Of a stretch of 64,000 nt of DNA, positions 26,343-35,393 are shown one piece after another; the stretch's first letter is position 1, and every line of letters starts with the position of its first letter. Position numbers and translations under genes: made by a program. The DNA is from UBA1876 sp003446665 (GTDB taxonomy: Bacteria; Synergistota; Synergistia; Synergistales; Thermovirgaceae). Location of the stretch: contig CP159918.1 of NCBI GenBank assembly GCA_040616305.1, positions 1,550,001 through 1,614,000 on the forward strand. Direction: 5' to 3'. The notes under the pieces are model-generated. The model saw nothing but the letters and a program-made list of their open reading frames with translations, was not told the DNA's origin and ran no database searches.

Positions 26343-26842
26343 TCTGAAGGCCCGGAATTTTTCCTGATGTCACAGGCTTTCCCTCCGGTCAGCCTTTTAA
26401 GTTCTTCGGGCCTGACCGGAAAGAAAGCGTGTTCCGTACCGGCGGCTGCCCATACTACATCATGCTTGAAAAGGGTCTCGTCGATCAAAGAAAGCGGCTG
26501 TTTGTCATATCCTATGGGAGGAACGCCTCCCACTTTGTAGCCGGAAAACTCGAAGACCCATTCTGGTCGTGCCATGGAGATTTTTTTTGCTCCGAGTAAG
26601 GATTTGACTTTGCGAAGGTCAACCCTGTTGGGGCCTGACATCAGCGCAAGTACTGGTTTGTCGTCAGCCAACAGGAGGATCGACTTGAGAATTTCCTCGG
26701 GTGGAGCTCCTACAGCTTTCGCGGCATCGTCTACGGTTTTTATTGTTTCGTTAGTCCGACGAATTATATTTTCATATCCGTTTCCTTCCAGAAAACCCCT
26801 TACTTTTGCGACAGCCGCTTCCTCGTTTTCCGTCATTTGCAT
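26339..26842 (-). CDS. YbaK/ProX-type aminoacyl-tRNA deacylase
   Basis: Trans-editing enzyme of the YbaK/EbsC family, which clears mischarged tRNA (for example Cys- or Ala-tRNA(Pro)). The 167 residues show EILKSILLLADDKPVLALMSG, the VDLRKVKSLLGAKKISMARPE segment and GYKVGGVPPIGY, the usual substrate loop. GGGAGTGAG precedes the start. It is convergent with the PPC gene, with stops overlapping by four bases. With the B3/4 protein this is the second free-standing editing-type domain in the window. Confidence 0.9.
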   Translation of the reverse strand: MQMTENEEAAVAKVRGFLEGNGYENIIRRTNETIKTVDDAAKAVGAPPEEILKSILLLADDKPVLALMSGPNRVDLRKVKSLLGAKKISMARPEWVFEFSGYKVGGVPPIGYDKQPLSLIDETLFKHDVVWAAAGTEHAFFPVRPEELKRLTGGKACDIRKNSGPSD

Positions 26843-26875
26843 GAAAACTCACTCCCGAATACGAATTATATAGCG

Positions 26876-28894
26876 TTAATCCTCTTCTTCGTCCTGTATT
26901 TTTGTCAAGTACGTGTAGACATCCCTGTTTGCCAAAACTTGTCTTACGAACTCACGCGTTTCGTCGAAGGGGATATCCTCTATCCACTCCGCCCTGTCAT
27001 AGGAATCGCCGACCCAGGACTTAACCCTCCCCTGTCCCGCATTGTAAGCGGCAATGGCCTGTTCCACTTTCTCGAACATAGCCAAAAGCCTTTTGAAGTG
27101 ATGGGCACCCAGAAGAATGTTCACTTGCGGATCGTACAAATTGAAGTTATCTCCCAAACCGAGCATTCGCGCGTTTTCCCTGGCGGTCGGCGGCATTAGC
27201 TGCATAAGGCCTATTGCTCCGACGTGGCTTATCGCGCCTGGATTGAACGCGCTTTCACGTCTCATGATAGCCCAGATATCATGCGTCGGCACGCCGAAGC
27301 GTTCCGATGCATTACGCACATAATCTGCATAAGGAAGCGGGAAAAGAATATCAAGAAGTTCGGGTGGGACGCTCCCGTCGCGGGGGAGCTGGCGGTAAAC
27401 CGCATGAGCTTGCAGGTATGAGCCATAGTAATCACCAAGCCACCATGAAATAAGGGCCGCCCTGTAGACAGAACCTAAAGAGCCTTCCTGGAGCAGGTGC
27501 ATCCGCGCGTATATCATGAACCCCCAGTTTTCAAGATCATGTTCACTGTGTTCGAGCAAAGCCGATTTTTCCTCTGAAAACGGAAACGAAGGGTCCCCCA
27601 GAGCTATCAATGTGTAGTAGTCAAGCGGATGCTTCATGCGCAAAGGTTCTGTAATGTCTGCGGTGTTTTGCCCCAACTCTTTTCTTGCCCGATGCAGCCA
27701 ATAAAGCAGCTTTGCCTCATCTCTGGCTGAAGGGTTCGCCTGCAAGGCACCATCCCAGAAAACTGCAGCCTTTTCAGGTCTGCCCGCCTTCCAGGCTCTC
27801 CACCCGCGTTCCCACATGATCGGGACTATCAAAGGGTTTTGGGGGTGAGATTCCAGAAGCTTGTCCTCCCATTTGATTCTCTGCTTTTCGTCTCCCTCGC
27901 GCCGGTATATTTCAGCGAGCGCCGCTATAGCCTCGGCACTGATGCTGCCTTTACCGGAAACCGAAAGAGCCGCAAGAAGCCCCTTTACGTAATCGTCGTC
28001 TTCTCTGCGCGCCATCCCTTTCAGCAGAGAAATTGCTTCCATAGCAAGGCCTTCGGCCACTTCATGCGATGAGGCCAGACAATAGAACTCGTCCGCCGCC
28101 TCTCGTTTACGCCCCAATGACGCATGTGCTCGCGCAACAAGCAGAGAGATCCTTTGTTCTTCAGATTTACCTGCCTCAGCCGTATTCGAAAGATATTCGA
28201 GAACCTTTTCGTACTGTTTCTGCGAGATAGCGGCTTCCGCCAGCAAGAGCGCGTCTTTTGCCTGATATGGTGGTCCGGTTTTTTCCAAAACATCGAGGGC
28301 GGCCTCATTCAAGGGTTCAAGTCCCAGAAGTGCCCGGGCGTCTTCCTCATCCGCAGTGGAAAGGGCGAAAAGCTCCCTCAAAGCCGTGCGTTTCTGTTCC
28401 GTGTCAGAGGCTACAAAAGCCATGGAACGGTAGGCCCGTTCAGCCAGAGCCGATTCCCCAAGACTTTGCGAAAGCCTGCCTATGGCATAATAGACATAAG
28501 GGGCAAGGACATCGTTCTTTTCGTCTTCCAGCACCAGCGCTTCTTTCAGAGCCTCGGTGGTTTGGCCTGTTCTTTCAAGACCCAGAACAATCCTCATACG
28601 CAGATAGGGGAGGATTTGCGGCGGCACGTCCTTTTCGACCTCACGGAAAACATCAAGACCCCTTTTGAAGTCGCCCCGAAACCAAAGAGAATTCCCGTAA
28701 AGGACCTTTTCTTTTACTGAAAGAACCTCTCCGCTCTTCCCTGCTAATGCGTCCATTGCATCCCATCGTTTTTCGGCGAAAAGATTCTGGAAATTATTCT
28801 CGATTGCAGGAGGGGTCCCTTCTGCACAAGCAGGTATCACCACCGCTAGAGTGGCAAAAAGACCAGACAGGGTTTTAATGATTTTTTTCTTCAT
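26876..28894 (-). CDS. Slt-type soluble lytic transglycosylase with TPR-like superhelix
   Basis: 672 residues with a signal peptide (MKKKIIKTLSGLFATLAVVIPACA) and a long helical region (about 30-500) with tetratricopeptide-like repeats. A C-terminal SLT domain has catalytic Glu in MRRESAFNPGAIS and GAIGLMQLMPPTA, ending with AIAAYNAGQGRVKSW. The layout matches Slt70 of Gram-negatives, consistent with a diderm envelope. The start overlaps the upstream regulator's stop as ATGA. Confidence 0.92.
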   Translation of the reverse strand: MKKKIIKTLSGLFATLAVVIPACAEGTPPAIENNFQNLFAEKRWDAMDALAGKSGEVLSVKEKVLYGNSLWFRGDFKRGLDVFREVEKDVPPQILPYLRMRIVLGLERTGQTTEALKEALVLEDEKNDVLAPYVYYAIGRLSQSLGESALAERAYRSMAFVASDTEQKRTALRELFALSTADEEDARALLGLEPLNEAALDVLEKTGPPYQAKDALLLAEAAISQKQYEKVLEYLSNTAEAGKSEEQRISLLVARAHASLGRKREAADEFYCLASSHEVAEGLAMEAISLLKGMARREDDDYVKGLLAALSVSGKGSISAEAIAALAEIYRREGDEKQRIKWEDKLLESHPQNPLIVPIMWERGWRAWKAGRPEKAAVFWDGALQANPSARDEAKLLYWLHRARKELGQNTADITEPLRMKHPLDYYTLIALGDPSFPFSEEKSALLEHSEHDLENWGFMIYARMHLLQEGSLGSVYRAALISWWLGDYYGSYLQAHAVYRQLPRDGSVPPELLDILFPLPYADYVRNASERFGVPTHDIWAIMRRESAFNPGAISHVGAIGLMQLMPPTARENARMLGLGDNFNLYDPQVNILLGAHHFKRLLAMFEKVEQAIAAYNAGQGRVKSWVGDSYDRAEWIEDIPFDETREFVRQVLANRDVYTYLTKIQDEEED

Positions 28895-29388
28895 TGTCGT
28901 CGTGACTCCGTGGGGCCTGTCAAAAGGTCTTTACAACCGTCGCAGGACGGTTTTGTGCCCGTTTTCAAAAAAAACCTGAAATGCTCCAGCCATTTTGGCG
29001 TCCCTTCTGAACATTTCTCAAGAAACCTGATAAAATCCACAAAGCGCTCCCTGCACAGTGGCGTAATGTAATGTTCGATGTTGCAGGCATTGACTTTTGC
29101 CTCTTCTTCCTCGAGTCCGAGTATCTTGGAGAAAAAGGTCTTAAGAAGAAGTTCCCGCTCTACAAGGGAACCGGCGACATCGCGGCCGCCTTCAGTCAAG
29201 GATATGTATCCGTAATGCTCCTGTTTCACCAGTCCGGCTTCCTTGAGTGGGGCAATGCTTCCCACAACTGTCGGGGACCGGACGCCAAGGCTTGTAGCAA
29301 GATCCTTTACCCGTACCACCTTGTTTTCTTCCTGAAGCTTATATATCGTTTTAAGATAATCTTCGTTTCTGGCCGTAAGATACGACAT
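28891..29388 (-). CDS. DtxR/MntR-family metal-dependent regulator
   Basis: 165 residues. The winged helix is clear (SYLTARNEDYLKTIYKLQEENKVVRVKDLATSLGV-type N-terminus, RSPTVVGSIAPLKEAGLV). The dimerisation and metal-binding domain contains ELLLKTFFSKILGLEEEEAKVNACNIEHYI with the usual E, C and H ligands. No SH3 domain, so it is MntR-like in length. The C-terminus has CDGCKD. The ATG at 29388 follows AGGGGAGACT. Co-translated with the transglycosylase and divergent from the CitG-like gene. Confidence 0.88.
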   Translation of the reverse strand: MSYLTARNEDYLKTIYKLQEENKVVRVKDLATSLGVRSPTVVGSIAPLKEAGLVKQEHYGYISLTEGGRDVAGSLVERELLLKTFFSKILGLEEEEAKVNACNIEHYITPLCRERFVDFIRFLEKCSEGTPKWLEHFRFFLKTGTKPSCDGCKDLLTGPTESRRQ

Positions 29389-29422
29389 GTTAGTCTCCCC
29401 TAGCTTTGTTTGGTTTTTGCCT

Positions 29423-29451
29423 AGTATGAAGCTGTCGTCCCGCTTCGTCAA
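29423..29451 (-). promoter_or_regulatory. Candidate promoter of the DtxR-like regulator gene
   Basis: Minus-strand TTGACG, 17-bp spacer, CATACT. Between it and the gene, CTAGG occurs twice about 16 bp apart, which might be part of an operator. Confidence 0.4.
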
Positions 29452-29464
29452 GGAGGTTTTATTC

Positions 29465-30352
29465 GTGAAACACGAAATCCATTTGGCTGCACTAGCTACG
29501 GCGGCTTGCCTGACAGAGGTCCACACGGCCCCGAAGCCTGGGCTGGTGGACAGGATAGGGCCTGGAGCCCATAAGGACATGGATTACACGACTTTTTTGT
29601 CGAGCACCATGGCGCTGGCACCGCACTGGCCGCATCAGGCATCGATAGGCACCACCGGCGTAACACCCCGCGACGCTCTTTCCCTGTTGAGGCAGGAAGG
29701 GCTTCGTATGGAACAGGACATGTTTGCTGAAACAGGCGGGATAAACACGCACAAGGGTCTTGTTTTCGCGATGTCGCTTTTACTTTATGGGGCAGGTTTT
29801 ATGATCGCATCGGAACACCGACTTACACCGGAAGGAATCACAAAGACCGCGGCAGCCGCCGCTTCAGGGTGCTGCGATAAAGAGCTGGAGTCACTCAAAA
29901 GTTCTCCACCGCCAAGGAAATTGACCAGCGGAGAGAAAATATTCCTGGACCATGGGCTCAGGGGAATCCGTGGCGAGGTGGAAGACGGGTTTCCCACTGT
30001 TGTGGGGAAAGGGCTCCCCGCCCTGCGAAAAGCCCTGGCTAAAGGCGCGGACCTGAACGACAGCGCTCTTTATGCATTGTTTCACCTCATGGACGGCTGT
30101 GAAGACACGAACATCGTCGCTAGAAAGGGTTATTCCTTCTGGAAAGGCCGCTACAGGGAAATGCTTTTGCCGTTGCTTGCAATTACACCCCCTTTTTCCC
30201 AAGAGGCTAGAGGTCTTATCCATGAAACGGACGCACTTTTCAGCGCCGAAGGGATAAGCCCAGGAGGAGCGGCGGATCTTTTGACTTGTACGCTTTTTTT
30301 GCACTGGGCCGAGGGGTATCCAAATCATTTTGTCAACATTACTCCAGAGTAG
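29465..30352 (+). CDS. CitG/MdcB-like triphosphoribosyl-dephospho-CoA synthase
   Basis: Makes the prosthetic-group precursor of citrate or malonate decarboxylation enzymes from ATP and dephospho-CoA. Signatures seen are TAPKPGLVDRIGPGAHKDMDY near the N-terminus, TGGINTHKG, and TNIVARKG. 295 residues. GTG at 29465 is chosen because AAGGAGG stands nine bases before it. No citrate lyase, citX or malonate decarboxylase genes are in the window, so its client is elsewhere or it does another ATP:dephospho-CoA reaction. Confidence 0.85.
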   Translation: MKHEIHLAALATAACLTEVHTAPKPGLVDRIGPGAHKDMDYTTFLSSTMALAPHWPHQASIGTTGVTPRDALSLLRQEGLRMEQDMFAETGGINTHKGLVFAMSLLLYGAGFMIASEHRLTPEGITKTAAAAASGCCDKELESLKSSPPPRKLTSGEKIFLDHGLRGIRGEVEDGFPTVVGKGLPALRKALAKGADLNDSALYALFHLMDGCEDTNIVARKGYSFWKGRYREMLLPLLAITPPFSQEARGLIHETDALFSAEGISPGGAADLLTCTLFLHWAEGYPNHFVNITPE

Positions 30353-30358
30353 TATAAT
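30330..30358 (+). promoter_or_regulatory. Promoter of the XRE-ImmA module
   Basis: TTGTCA, 17-bp spacer, perfect TATAAT, overlapping the end of the CitG-like gene and about 30 bp before the XRE start. Confidence 0.8.
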
Positions 30359-30386
30359 ATTTGTAACTTTTTCAGGAGGTGATTAC

Positions 30387-30755
30387 ATGAGCCTGGGACT
30401 CAGGATCAAAACCCTGCGAAAGGCCAAATCCCTGACACAGCAACAGCTTGCCGACCTGGTAGGGGTCAGCAGGATCTACATACAGGCCCTCGAGAGCAAC
30501 CGCCGACTCCCTTCCATGAAGCTGCTTCAACGCCTCGCGGAAAGCCTTGACGTCAGAGTGGCCGATATAGTCCGAAACGGCAATAATGATAAAACGGAAC
30601 GCCTTCAGCTGGAGGAACTTCTGGAAAACGCTGAAGGAGTCGAAATCTGGTACAGAAGCAAGAAACTCTCAAACAGGGAAATCCAGCTGGTACAAAAGCT
30701 TGTTGACGCCGCATTGAGCGAATGGGACAGGGAACACGGAGATGGAACCAACTGA
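30387..30755 (+). CDS. XRE-family helix-turn-helix regulator
   Basis: 122 residues. The N-terminal Cro/C1 helix-turn-helix is IKTLRKAKSLTQQQLADLVGVSRIYIQALESNRRLPSMKLLQRLAESLDV, and a short C-terminal helical tail follows. AGGAGGTGATTAC precedes the ATG. It overlaps the ImmA-like peptidase gene by 14 bases. In known pairs the peptidase cleaves the XRE repressor, so this is probably a self-regulated repressor/anti-repressor switch. Target genes are unknown. Confidence 0.9.
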   Translation: MSLGLRIKTLRKAKSLTQQQLADLVGVSRIYIQALESNRRLPSMKLLQRLAESLDVRVADIVRNGNNDKTERLQLEELLENAEGVEIWYRSKKLSNREIQLVQKLVDAALSEWDREHGDGTN

Positions 30756-31149
30756 AACCGTAAAAAGATTTGATTTTCCAAATCCGCCCGAGCACATACC
30801 CTCCTGGGCGCTGAAAGAAGCGGAACCCTGGGTGGGTTTGGGTGAATTTGAAATCCTCGTCAAGGCAGAGGAAGAGACAGGTCGAACCCTGGAACTACAA
30901 GAGGTGGTTCTTCCTTCGACACTTTGGGGGCTCCATGTCGCCAGGGGGAACCGGGCGAGGATTTACGTCAATCGGAACCTGCCCAGCATATGGAAGCGAT
31001 TTGCCCTTTTCCACGAGCTTTACCACCTGCTTCGTCACAAACGTGGTGAGGCCTTCTGGTCTGCGACAGCCACTCCCCTTTCCAGTTTTGAATTCCAGGC
31101 CGACATGTTCGCCTGGGCCGCCATACGTCCGGACTGGGTCGGTGAGTAG
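30742..31149 (+). CDS. ImmA/IrrE-type metallopeptidase
   Basis: 135 residues with zinc motif HELYH (91-95) and the distal Glu in FEFQADMFAW. This is the M78 peptidase family that cleaves partner XRE repressors in mobile elements and stress switches. It is translationally coupled to the XRE gene. No phage or ICE genes lie around it, so it looks like a chromosomal regulatory pair. Confidence 0.88.
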   Translation: MEPTETVKRFDFPNPPEHIPSWALKEAEPWVGLGEFEILVKAEEETGRTLELQEVVLPSTLWGLHVARGNRARIYVNRNLPSIWKRFALFHELYHLLRHKRGEAFWSATATPLSSFEFQADMFAWAAIRPDWVGE

Positions 31150-31154
31150 ACACA

Positions 31155-32093
31155 GTGAAGCGTCTTCCCTTTTTCCTTCCCATGCAAGCCTGTCCCCGAA
31201 GGTGTATATATTGCGACCAACAGGCTATTACCGGGGAACATAACGGGCTTTCACCGCGGGACGTCCAAACAGCCGTCGAACAATTTCCGGAAGCCGTCGA
31301 GATTTGCTTTTTCGGTGGAAGTTTCACTTGTCTTCCCCCGAGTTTGAGAAAGTCCTTCCTGAAAGCCGCAACGAAAGCCCCTCAGGGAAGCGGGTTGAGG
31401 ATTTCGACCCATCCGCTTTGCATCACGCCGGAAGTACTTGAGGAACTGCTTTCTTTCGGCGTCGGTGTAGTGGAACTTGGCATAACATCCCTTGACGATA
31501 AGGTGCTTCAGACTTGCCACAGGGGCTACGATGGCCGAACCGCTCTCGAACGCCTGGAAATGATCATGACCGAGAACATAACCCCCGGGGCGCAGCTGAT
31601 GACGGGGCTCCCCGGTCAAACCCTGGATAGCTCGCTTAGGGATCTCGAAATCCTGGCAAGTCTCAAGGGGCAAGCCGAAATGCAGCTTCGCCTCTATCCC
31701 TGTCTCGTGTTTCCAAACACGCCACTGGCCAACCTCTTTTACTCGGGCCGCTTTAATCCTCTTTCCACGGAAGAATGCGCCCGGCAAACAGGAGTACTGC
31801 TCGACCGTGCAAGACAACTTGGATTCGAGATTCTGCGCATCGGCTTGCACGAAACTGCATCACTGAGAGAAACCGTCTTGGCCGGACCGGCCCACCCAGC
31901 CCTGGGTGAGCTGGCAAGGGCGGAAGCCCTCGCCATATCTCTTGCACGCAATACTCCCTACGGCCCATGGACGGTCCACCGAAGGCAGCGTTCCCTTCTC
32001 AGCGGGCACGGTGAATACGGACTCAGGGCCCTTTCCAGGATAACCGGGGTTCCGATCGAAAATATTAAAGAAAACATCTTGTGGATGATATAG
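31155..32093 (+). CDS. Radical SAM protein, Elp3-like domain
   Basis: 312 residues. The 4Fe-4S motif is C13-x3-C17-x2-C20 (ACPRRCIYC), preceded by FFLPMQ. EICFFGGSFT and VVELGITSLDD follow the Elp3/HemN-type radical SAM fold. The start is GTG, with GGTGAG upstream, five bases after the ImmA gene, so it may share its transcript. It resembles the oxygen-independent-coproporphyrinogen-like group often annotated as radical SAM protein. Reaction not predictable. Confidence 0.85.
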   Translation: MKRLPFFLPMQACPRRCIYCDQQAITGEHNGLSPRDVQTAVEQFPEAVEICFFGGSFTCLPPSLRKSFLKAATKAPQGSGLRISTHPLCITPEVLEELLSFGVGVVELGITSLDDKVLQTCHRGYDGRTALERLEMIMTENITPGAQLMTGLPGQTLDSSLRDLEILASLKGQAEMQLRLYPCLVFPNTPLANLFYSGRFNPLSTEECARQTGVLLDRARQLGFEILRIGLHETASLRETVLAGPAHPALGELARAEALAISLARNTPYGPWTVHRRQRSLLSGHGEYGLRALSRITGVPIENIKENILWMI

Positions 32094-32116
32094 AAAACAC
32101 TTTCTGCCGGACGCTG

Positions 32117-32145
32117 TTGTCCTTTGACAGCGGACTTATTACAAT
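32117..32145 (+). promoter_or_regulatory. Candidate promoter of the MATE transporter gene
   Basis: TTGTCC, 17-bp spacer, TACAAT, about 33 bp before the GTG start. Confidence 0.45.
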
Positions 32146-32177
32146 GCAAGGATGTCTTTTGTCCGGAGGATAGAAAA

Positions 32178-33638
32178 GTGACATCAAGAAGCAGAAAAAA
32201 CGTAGACATGGGAAGCGGAAGCGTAAGCAAGGCACTCTGGAAGCTTGCCGTTCCCTCTATTTTTTCGATGTTCTTCCATACGCTGTTTCACCTCGTAGAT
32301 ACCGTGTTCGTGTCATGGCTCGGTGAATATTCGCTTGCCGCCATGTCACTTACTTTTCCGGTCATGTTCATTATCTTCGCGCTTATAAACGGCATCGCCG
32401 TGGGAACGACGACAACCATCAGCAACAGGCTGGGAGCGGGAGAACCTGAGGAGGCCAAACGGTTCTGCGATGCTTCGCTGTTTCTTTTGATTCTTGTCTC
32501 AGTCTTGCCGATGCCTCTTCTTTTTTCAGGACTCTCCAACGCCTTTTTTGACTTTCTTGGAGGCACAGGTCAGGTATTATCGGAAAGCTACCTTTACTCC
32601 TTCTGGATGATAATAGGCATACCACCCATGGCTTTTGCATTACTTGCAGATTCCCTTTTCCGTAGCCAGGGCGACACGGTGACACCCATGAAGGCGATGA
32701 TCATCGGAAACGGGGTCAACGCCCTTTTGGATCCTCTTTTCATCTTCACCTTCGGCTGGGGAATCGCCGGAGCATCCTTCGCTACCGTCGTGGGTCGAAT
32801 GTTATCCCTGATTTACGTAATGCGGCGCCTGAAAGCGTCGGATGAACTCAGACCATCCCTTAAGGTCCCTGAAGGGTTGTTTTACCGATGGAAAAGGATA
32901 CTCTCGATCGGGATCCCGGTCTTTCTCTCCCAAGGGAGCATGGCTATCGGCTCGGCATCCATGAACAAAATACTTTCCCGCTACGGGGCCGGGGCCATCG
33001 GCGCATGGATGCTGGGGAACAGGGTGGAAGGCCTTGCCTTTCTTCCGGTTTTCGGACTTAACGGAGCACTGGTACCTTTTGTTGGATACAACATAGGAAA
33101 GGGTAACTTCTACCGTGTAAAAAAAGCCCTTTCAACTGCTATTATCGGCTCTTCAGCAATGATGCTTTCAATAGGTACCGTCATCTATATCTGGCCACAC
33201 CCCGTGCTGGCTTTGTTCCAGCCTTCCGATGCGGTTGCAGCGATGGCAACGGCATCGATCAGGGCCTCGGCCACGGGTTATCTTTTCGCAGCCGTGGATA
33301 TAACCTTATGGGGGTTCTTTCAGGGGAGCGGGTATCCAGTCTACGGCATGGTCAGCCAATTCGCCCGCTCGCTGGCGGCACGAATACCTTCGGCACTGGT
33401 TTTGGCCGCCTTCTTTGGTTTGAGCGGTGTCTGGTGGTGCCAGCCTCTTTCGACGGCTTCCTCGGCCCTTTTGTCGATCTTTTTTCTTTACTTCGTATTT
33501 CGACGGATACGCGATGAAATCCGCGAAAAAGCGAAAAAGGCAACCCATGCGCATGAAAAAGGCAAAGTTAATCCAGAACTTGAAGCGTTGACTAAAGCTC
33601 ACGACGATTCTAAACTTGAGGCTACAGAATCTGCCTGA
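32178..33638 (+). CDS. MATE family multidrug/Na+ antiporter
   Basis: 486 residues with twelve predicted helices. The family starts GSVSKALWKLAVPSIFSMFFHTLFHLVDTVFVSWLG, and ISNRLGAGEPEEAKRF and GIPVFLSQGSMAIGSASMNK follow. GTG at 32178 is selected because GGAGG lies eight bases upstream; the frame opens earlier without a site. A charged cytoplasmic tail of about 40 residues ends the protein. The RpiR regulator follows on the same strand. Confidence 0.9.
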   Translation: MTSRSRKNVDMGSGSVSKALWKLAVPSIFSMFFHTLFHLVDTVFVSWLGEYSLAAMSLTFPVMFIIFALINGIAVGTTTTISNRLGAGEPEEAKRFCDASLFLLILVSVLPMPLLFSGLSNAFFDFLGGTGQVLSESYLYSFWMIIGIPPMAFALLADSLFRSQGDTVTPMKAMIIGNGVNALLDPLFIFTFGWGIAGASFATVVGRMLSLIYVMRRLKASDELRPSLKVPEGLFYRWKRILSIGIPVFLSQGSMAIGSASMNKILSRYGAGAIGAWMLGNRVEGLAFLPVFGLNGALVPFVGYNIGKGNFYRVKKALSTAIIGSSAMMLSIGTVIYIWPHPVLALFQPSDAVAAMATASIRASATGYLFAAVDITLWGFFQGSGYPVYGMVSQFARSLAARIPSALVLAAFFGLSGVWWCQPLSTASSALLSIFFLYFVFRRIRDEIREKAKKATHAHEKGKVNPELEALTKAHDDSKLEATESA

Positions 33639-33669
33639 AAGTTCACTATATAGATTGGAAGTGACAACT

Positions 33670-34539
33670 TTGGACTCGGTCGAACTACAGAAAAGGCTGC
33701 AGCAAAACCTGGAAGGAATGCCTAAAAAGGCCAGGCGCGTAGTCGATTATCTTTTATCCAACATGAGGGAGGCTGCATTCAAATCCATCGGCGAAGTGGC
33801 CGAAGAGCTTGAAGTCTCCAAAGCACAACTCGTAAGGGTTTCAAGGATGCTGGGTTTCGAGGGGTATGCACAACTTAAGGGCGCGCTGCAGGAGGCGATA
33901 CTGGAACAGGTAAACCCGGCGGCCATGCTAGCCAGGGTCACAAGCAACGGACAAGACCTGTCCCAGACCATATACAAGCTTGAGCACGCCAATCTGGACG
34001 ATACATGGAACCGGATAACGCCTGAAGCGGTCAAATCATTTTGTTCCATGCTTCGTGAAGCACGAATATCCTATTGCCTTGGGTGGGGTATCTCCTCCCT
34101 TGTTGCCGAATCCCTTTACATGCGACTCCGCGTCATGGGGATGCCGTCGGTCCTTCTCAAGCGTTCCAGCATGGCGCTGCAGGAACAGGCACGGTCCATC
34201 GGCGAAGAGGACGTAGTAGTCGTTTGCGAACTCCCCAGCTTCGCCATAGAGGTTACGGAGTCGGTGGCACAGGCGTCGAAACAAGGTGCCCGTATCGTTA
34301 CCATCACCGACAGCCCGGCAGCTCCCGTATGCCGCTATGCCGATCTTTCGTTCTTCGTAAGTGCTGCTAGCCCGATGTTCGGCAGCAGTATTATAGGGCC
34401 GCTTTTTCTAGTTCACATACTCTCCTCTGTGCTGGCCGTCAATTTGGGGGAAAAGACCAGGCTAGCCATGGAGAAGCAGGCAGAGTTCCTGCACGATGAG
34501 AGGATTTTCCATCCTGTTTTCGGTTTGAAGTACACGTAA
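33670..34539 (+). CDS. RpiR/MurR-family regulator (HTH_6 plus SIS)
   Basis: Sugar-phosphate-type regulator. The N-terminal HTH_6 domain is MPKKARRVVDYLLSNMREAAFKSIGEVAEELEVSKAQLVRVSRMLGF, and the SIS domain has ISYCLGWGISSLVAESLYMRL and GARIVTITDSPAAPVCRYADLSFFV. TTG at 33670 is chosen with GGAAG eight bases upstream; GTG at 33661 is an alternative. 289 residues. It may control the adjacent MATE gene, but no sugar gene neighbours it. Confidence 0.88.
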   Translation: MDSVELQKRLQQNLEGMPKKARRVVDYLLSNMREAAFKSIGEVAEELEVSKAQLVRVSRMLGFEGYAQLKGALQEAILEQVNPAAMLARVTSNGQDLSQTIYKLEHANLDDTWNRITPEAVKSFCSMLREARISYCLGWGISSLVAESLYMRLRVMGMPSVLLKRSSMALQEQARSIGEEDVVVVCELPSFAIEVTESVAQASKQGARIVTITDSPAAPVCRYADLSFFVSAASPMFGSSIIGPLFLVHILSSVLAVNLGEKTRLAMEKQAEFLHDERIFHPVFGLKYT

Positions 34540-34603
34540 AAAGAACGCGCGCGGGCTCCGAGCCACCGCGTGTATTTAAAAACACTTTTTCCTGTACACT
34601 TTG

Positions 34604-34634
34604 AAAAAATGAGGGAGACGCTAAAGCGCCTCCC
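34604..34634 (-). terminator. Terminator of the UPF0173 hydrolase gene
   Basis: Minus-strand GGGAG-CGCT / AGCG-CTCCC stem with one mismatch, followed by CA and six T. Confidence 0.85.
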
Positions 34635-34643
34635 TTGCATGCA

Positions 34644-35327
34644 TCACAGTTCCATAGTTTCACCTACATCGAGAACCCTGACTTCTGCGGCCTCGGAAGC
34701 CTTCGCAGCAAACTCCACGGGATCCGCCTTTATCACGTCGAAGGTGTCGTAATGCATCGGTACGACGATCCTCGGACGGATTAATTTCACCGCCCGCACG
34801 GCATCGTCTATGTCCATGGTAAAGTTCCCGCCTATTGGAAGCAGAGCCACGTCTACTGTTTCCTCCTCAAGGAGCTTCATTTCCATGGTCAAACCCGTAT
34901 CTCCGGCGTGGTAAATCTTCTTGCCTTCCACCTCCAAAAGGAAGCCGCCCGGCATACCGCCGCATATCATCTGGTCGCCCTCAGTAATCCCCGAACCATG
35001 CCAGGCGGGAGTCATTTTAACCTTGCCAAAGGGGAACCTATAAACACCTCCGACCTGCATCGGATGACATTTTGCCCCCTTTGCAGCGAGGTAATGGCAG
35101 ACTTCAACGGTTGCAATAACCGTTGCGCCACTGGCTTTCGCGATGTCGACGGTATCACCTATGTGATCGCCGTGTCCGTGAGTGACGAAGATATAGTTCC
35201 TGTCATTAAAACTCGATGCGTCCACGGGTGCTACACCGCTGCCACTGAGGAACGGGTCGACGATCGCCTTGAGCCCTTCACCTTCGATCGCAAAAGAGGC
35301 ATGTCCAAGAAAGCGGATAGAAACCAT
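34644..35327 (-). CDS. UPF0173 metal-dependent hydrolase (metallo-beta-lactamase fold)
   Basis: 227 residues of the UlaG-like branch. The N-terminal VSIRFLGHASFAIEG and zinc motif FVTHGHGDHIGD are seen, and further metal ligands lie in YHAGDTGLTMEM and PMHYDTFD. Two adjacent ATGs follow GGAGGG, and the second (35327) has the better spacing. Function is unknown in most bacteria. Single gene with its own terminator. Confidence 0.92.
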   Translation of the reverse strand: MVSIRFLGHASFAIEGEGLKAIVDPFLSGSGVAPVDASSFNDRNYIFVTHGHGDHIGDTVDIAKASGATVIATVEVCHYLAAKGAKCHPMQVGGVYRFPFGKVKMTPAWHGSGITEGDQMICGGMPGGFLLEVEGKKIYHAGDTGLTMEMKLLEEETVDVALLPIGGNFTMDIDDAVRAVKLIRPRIVVPMHYDTFDVIKADPVEFAAKASEAAEVRVLDVGETMEL

Positions 35328-35393
35328 CATTATCCCTCCTCCTGTTTTTTTGCGATTTCCGCAACTCGCGTCTTTGGTTCTCTTTCGCTTTAA

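Noticed and set aside
34540..34590. GC-rich hairpin after the RpiR-type gene as a terminator
   Set aside because: ACGCG...CGCGT and GGCTC/GAGCC pair, but no T run follows directly; left uncalled.
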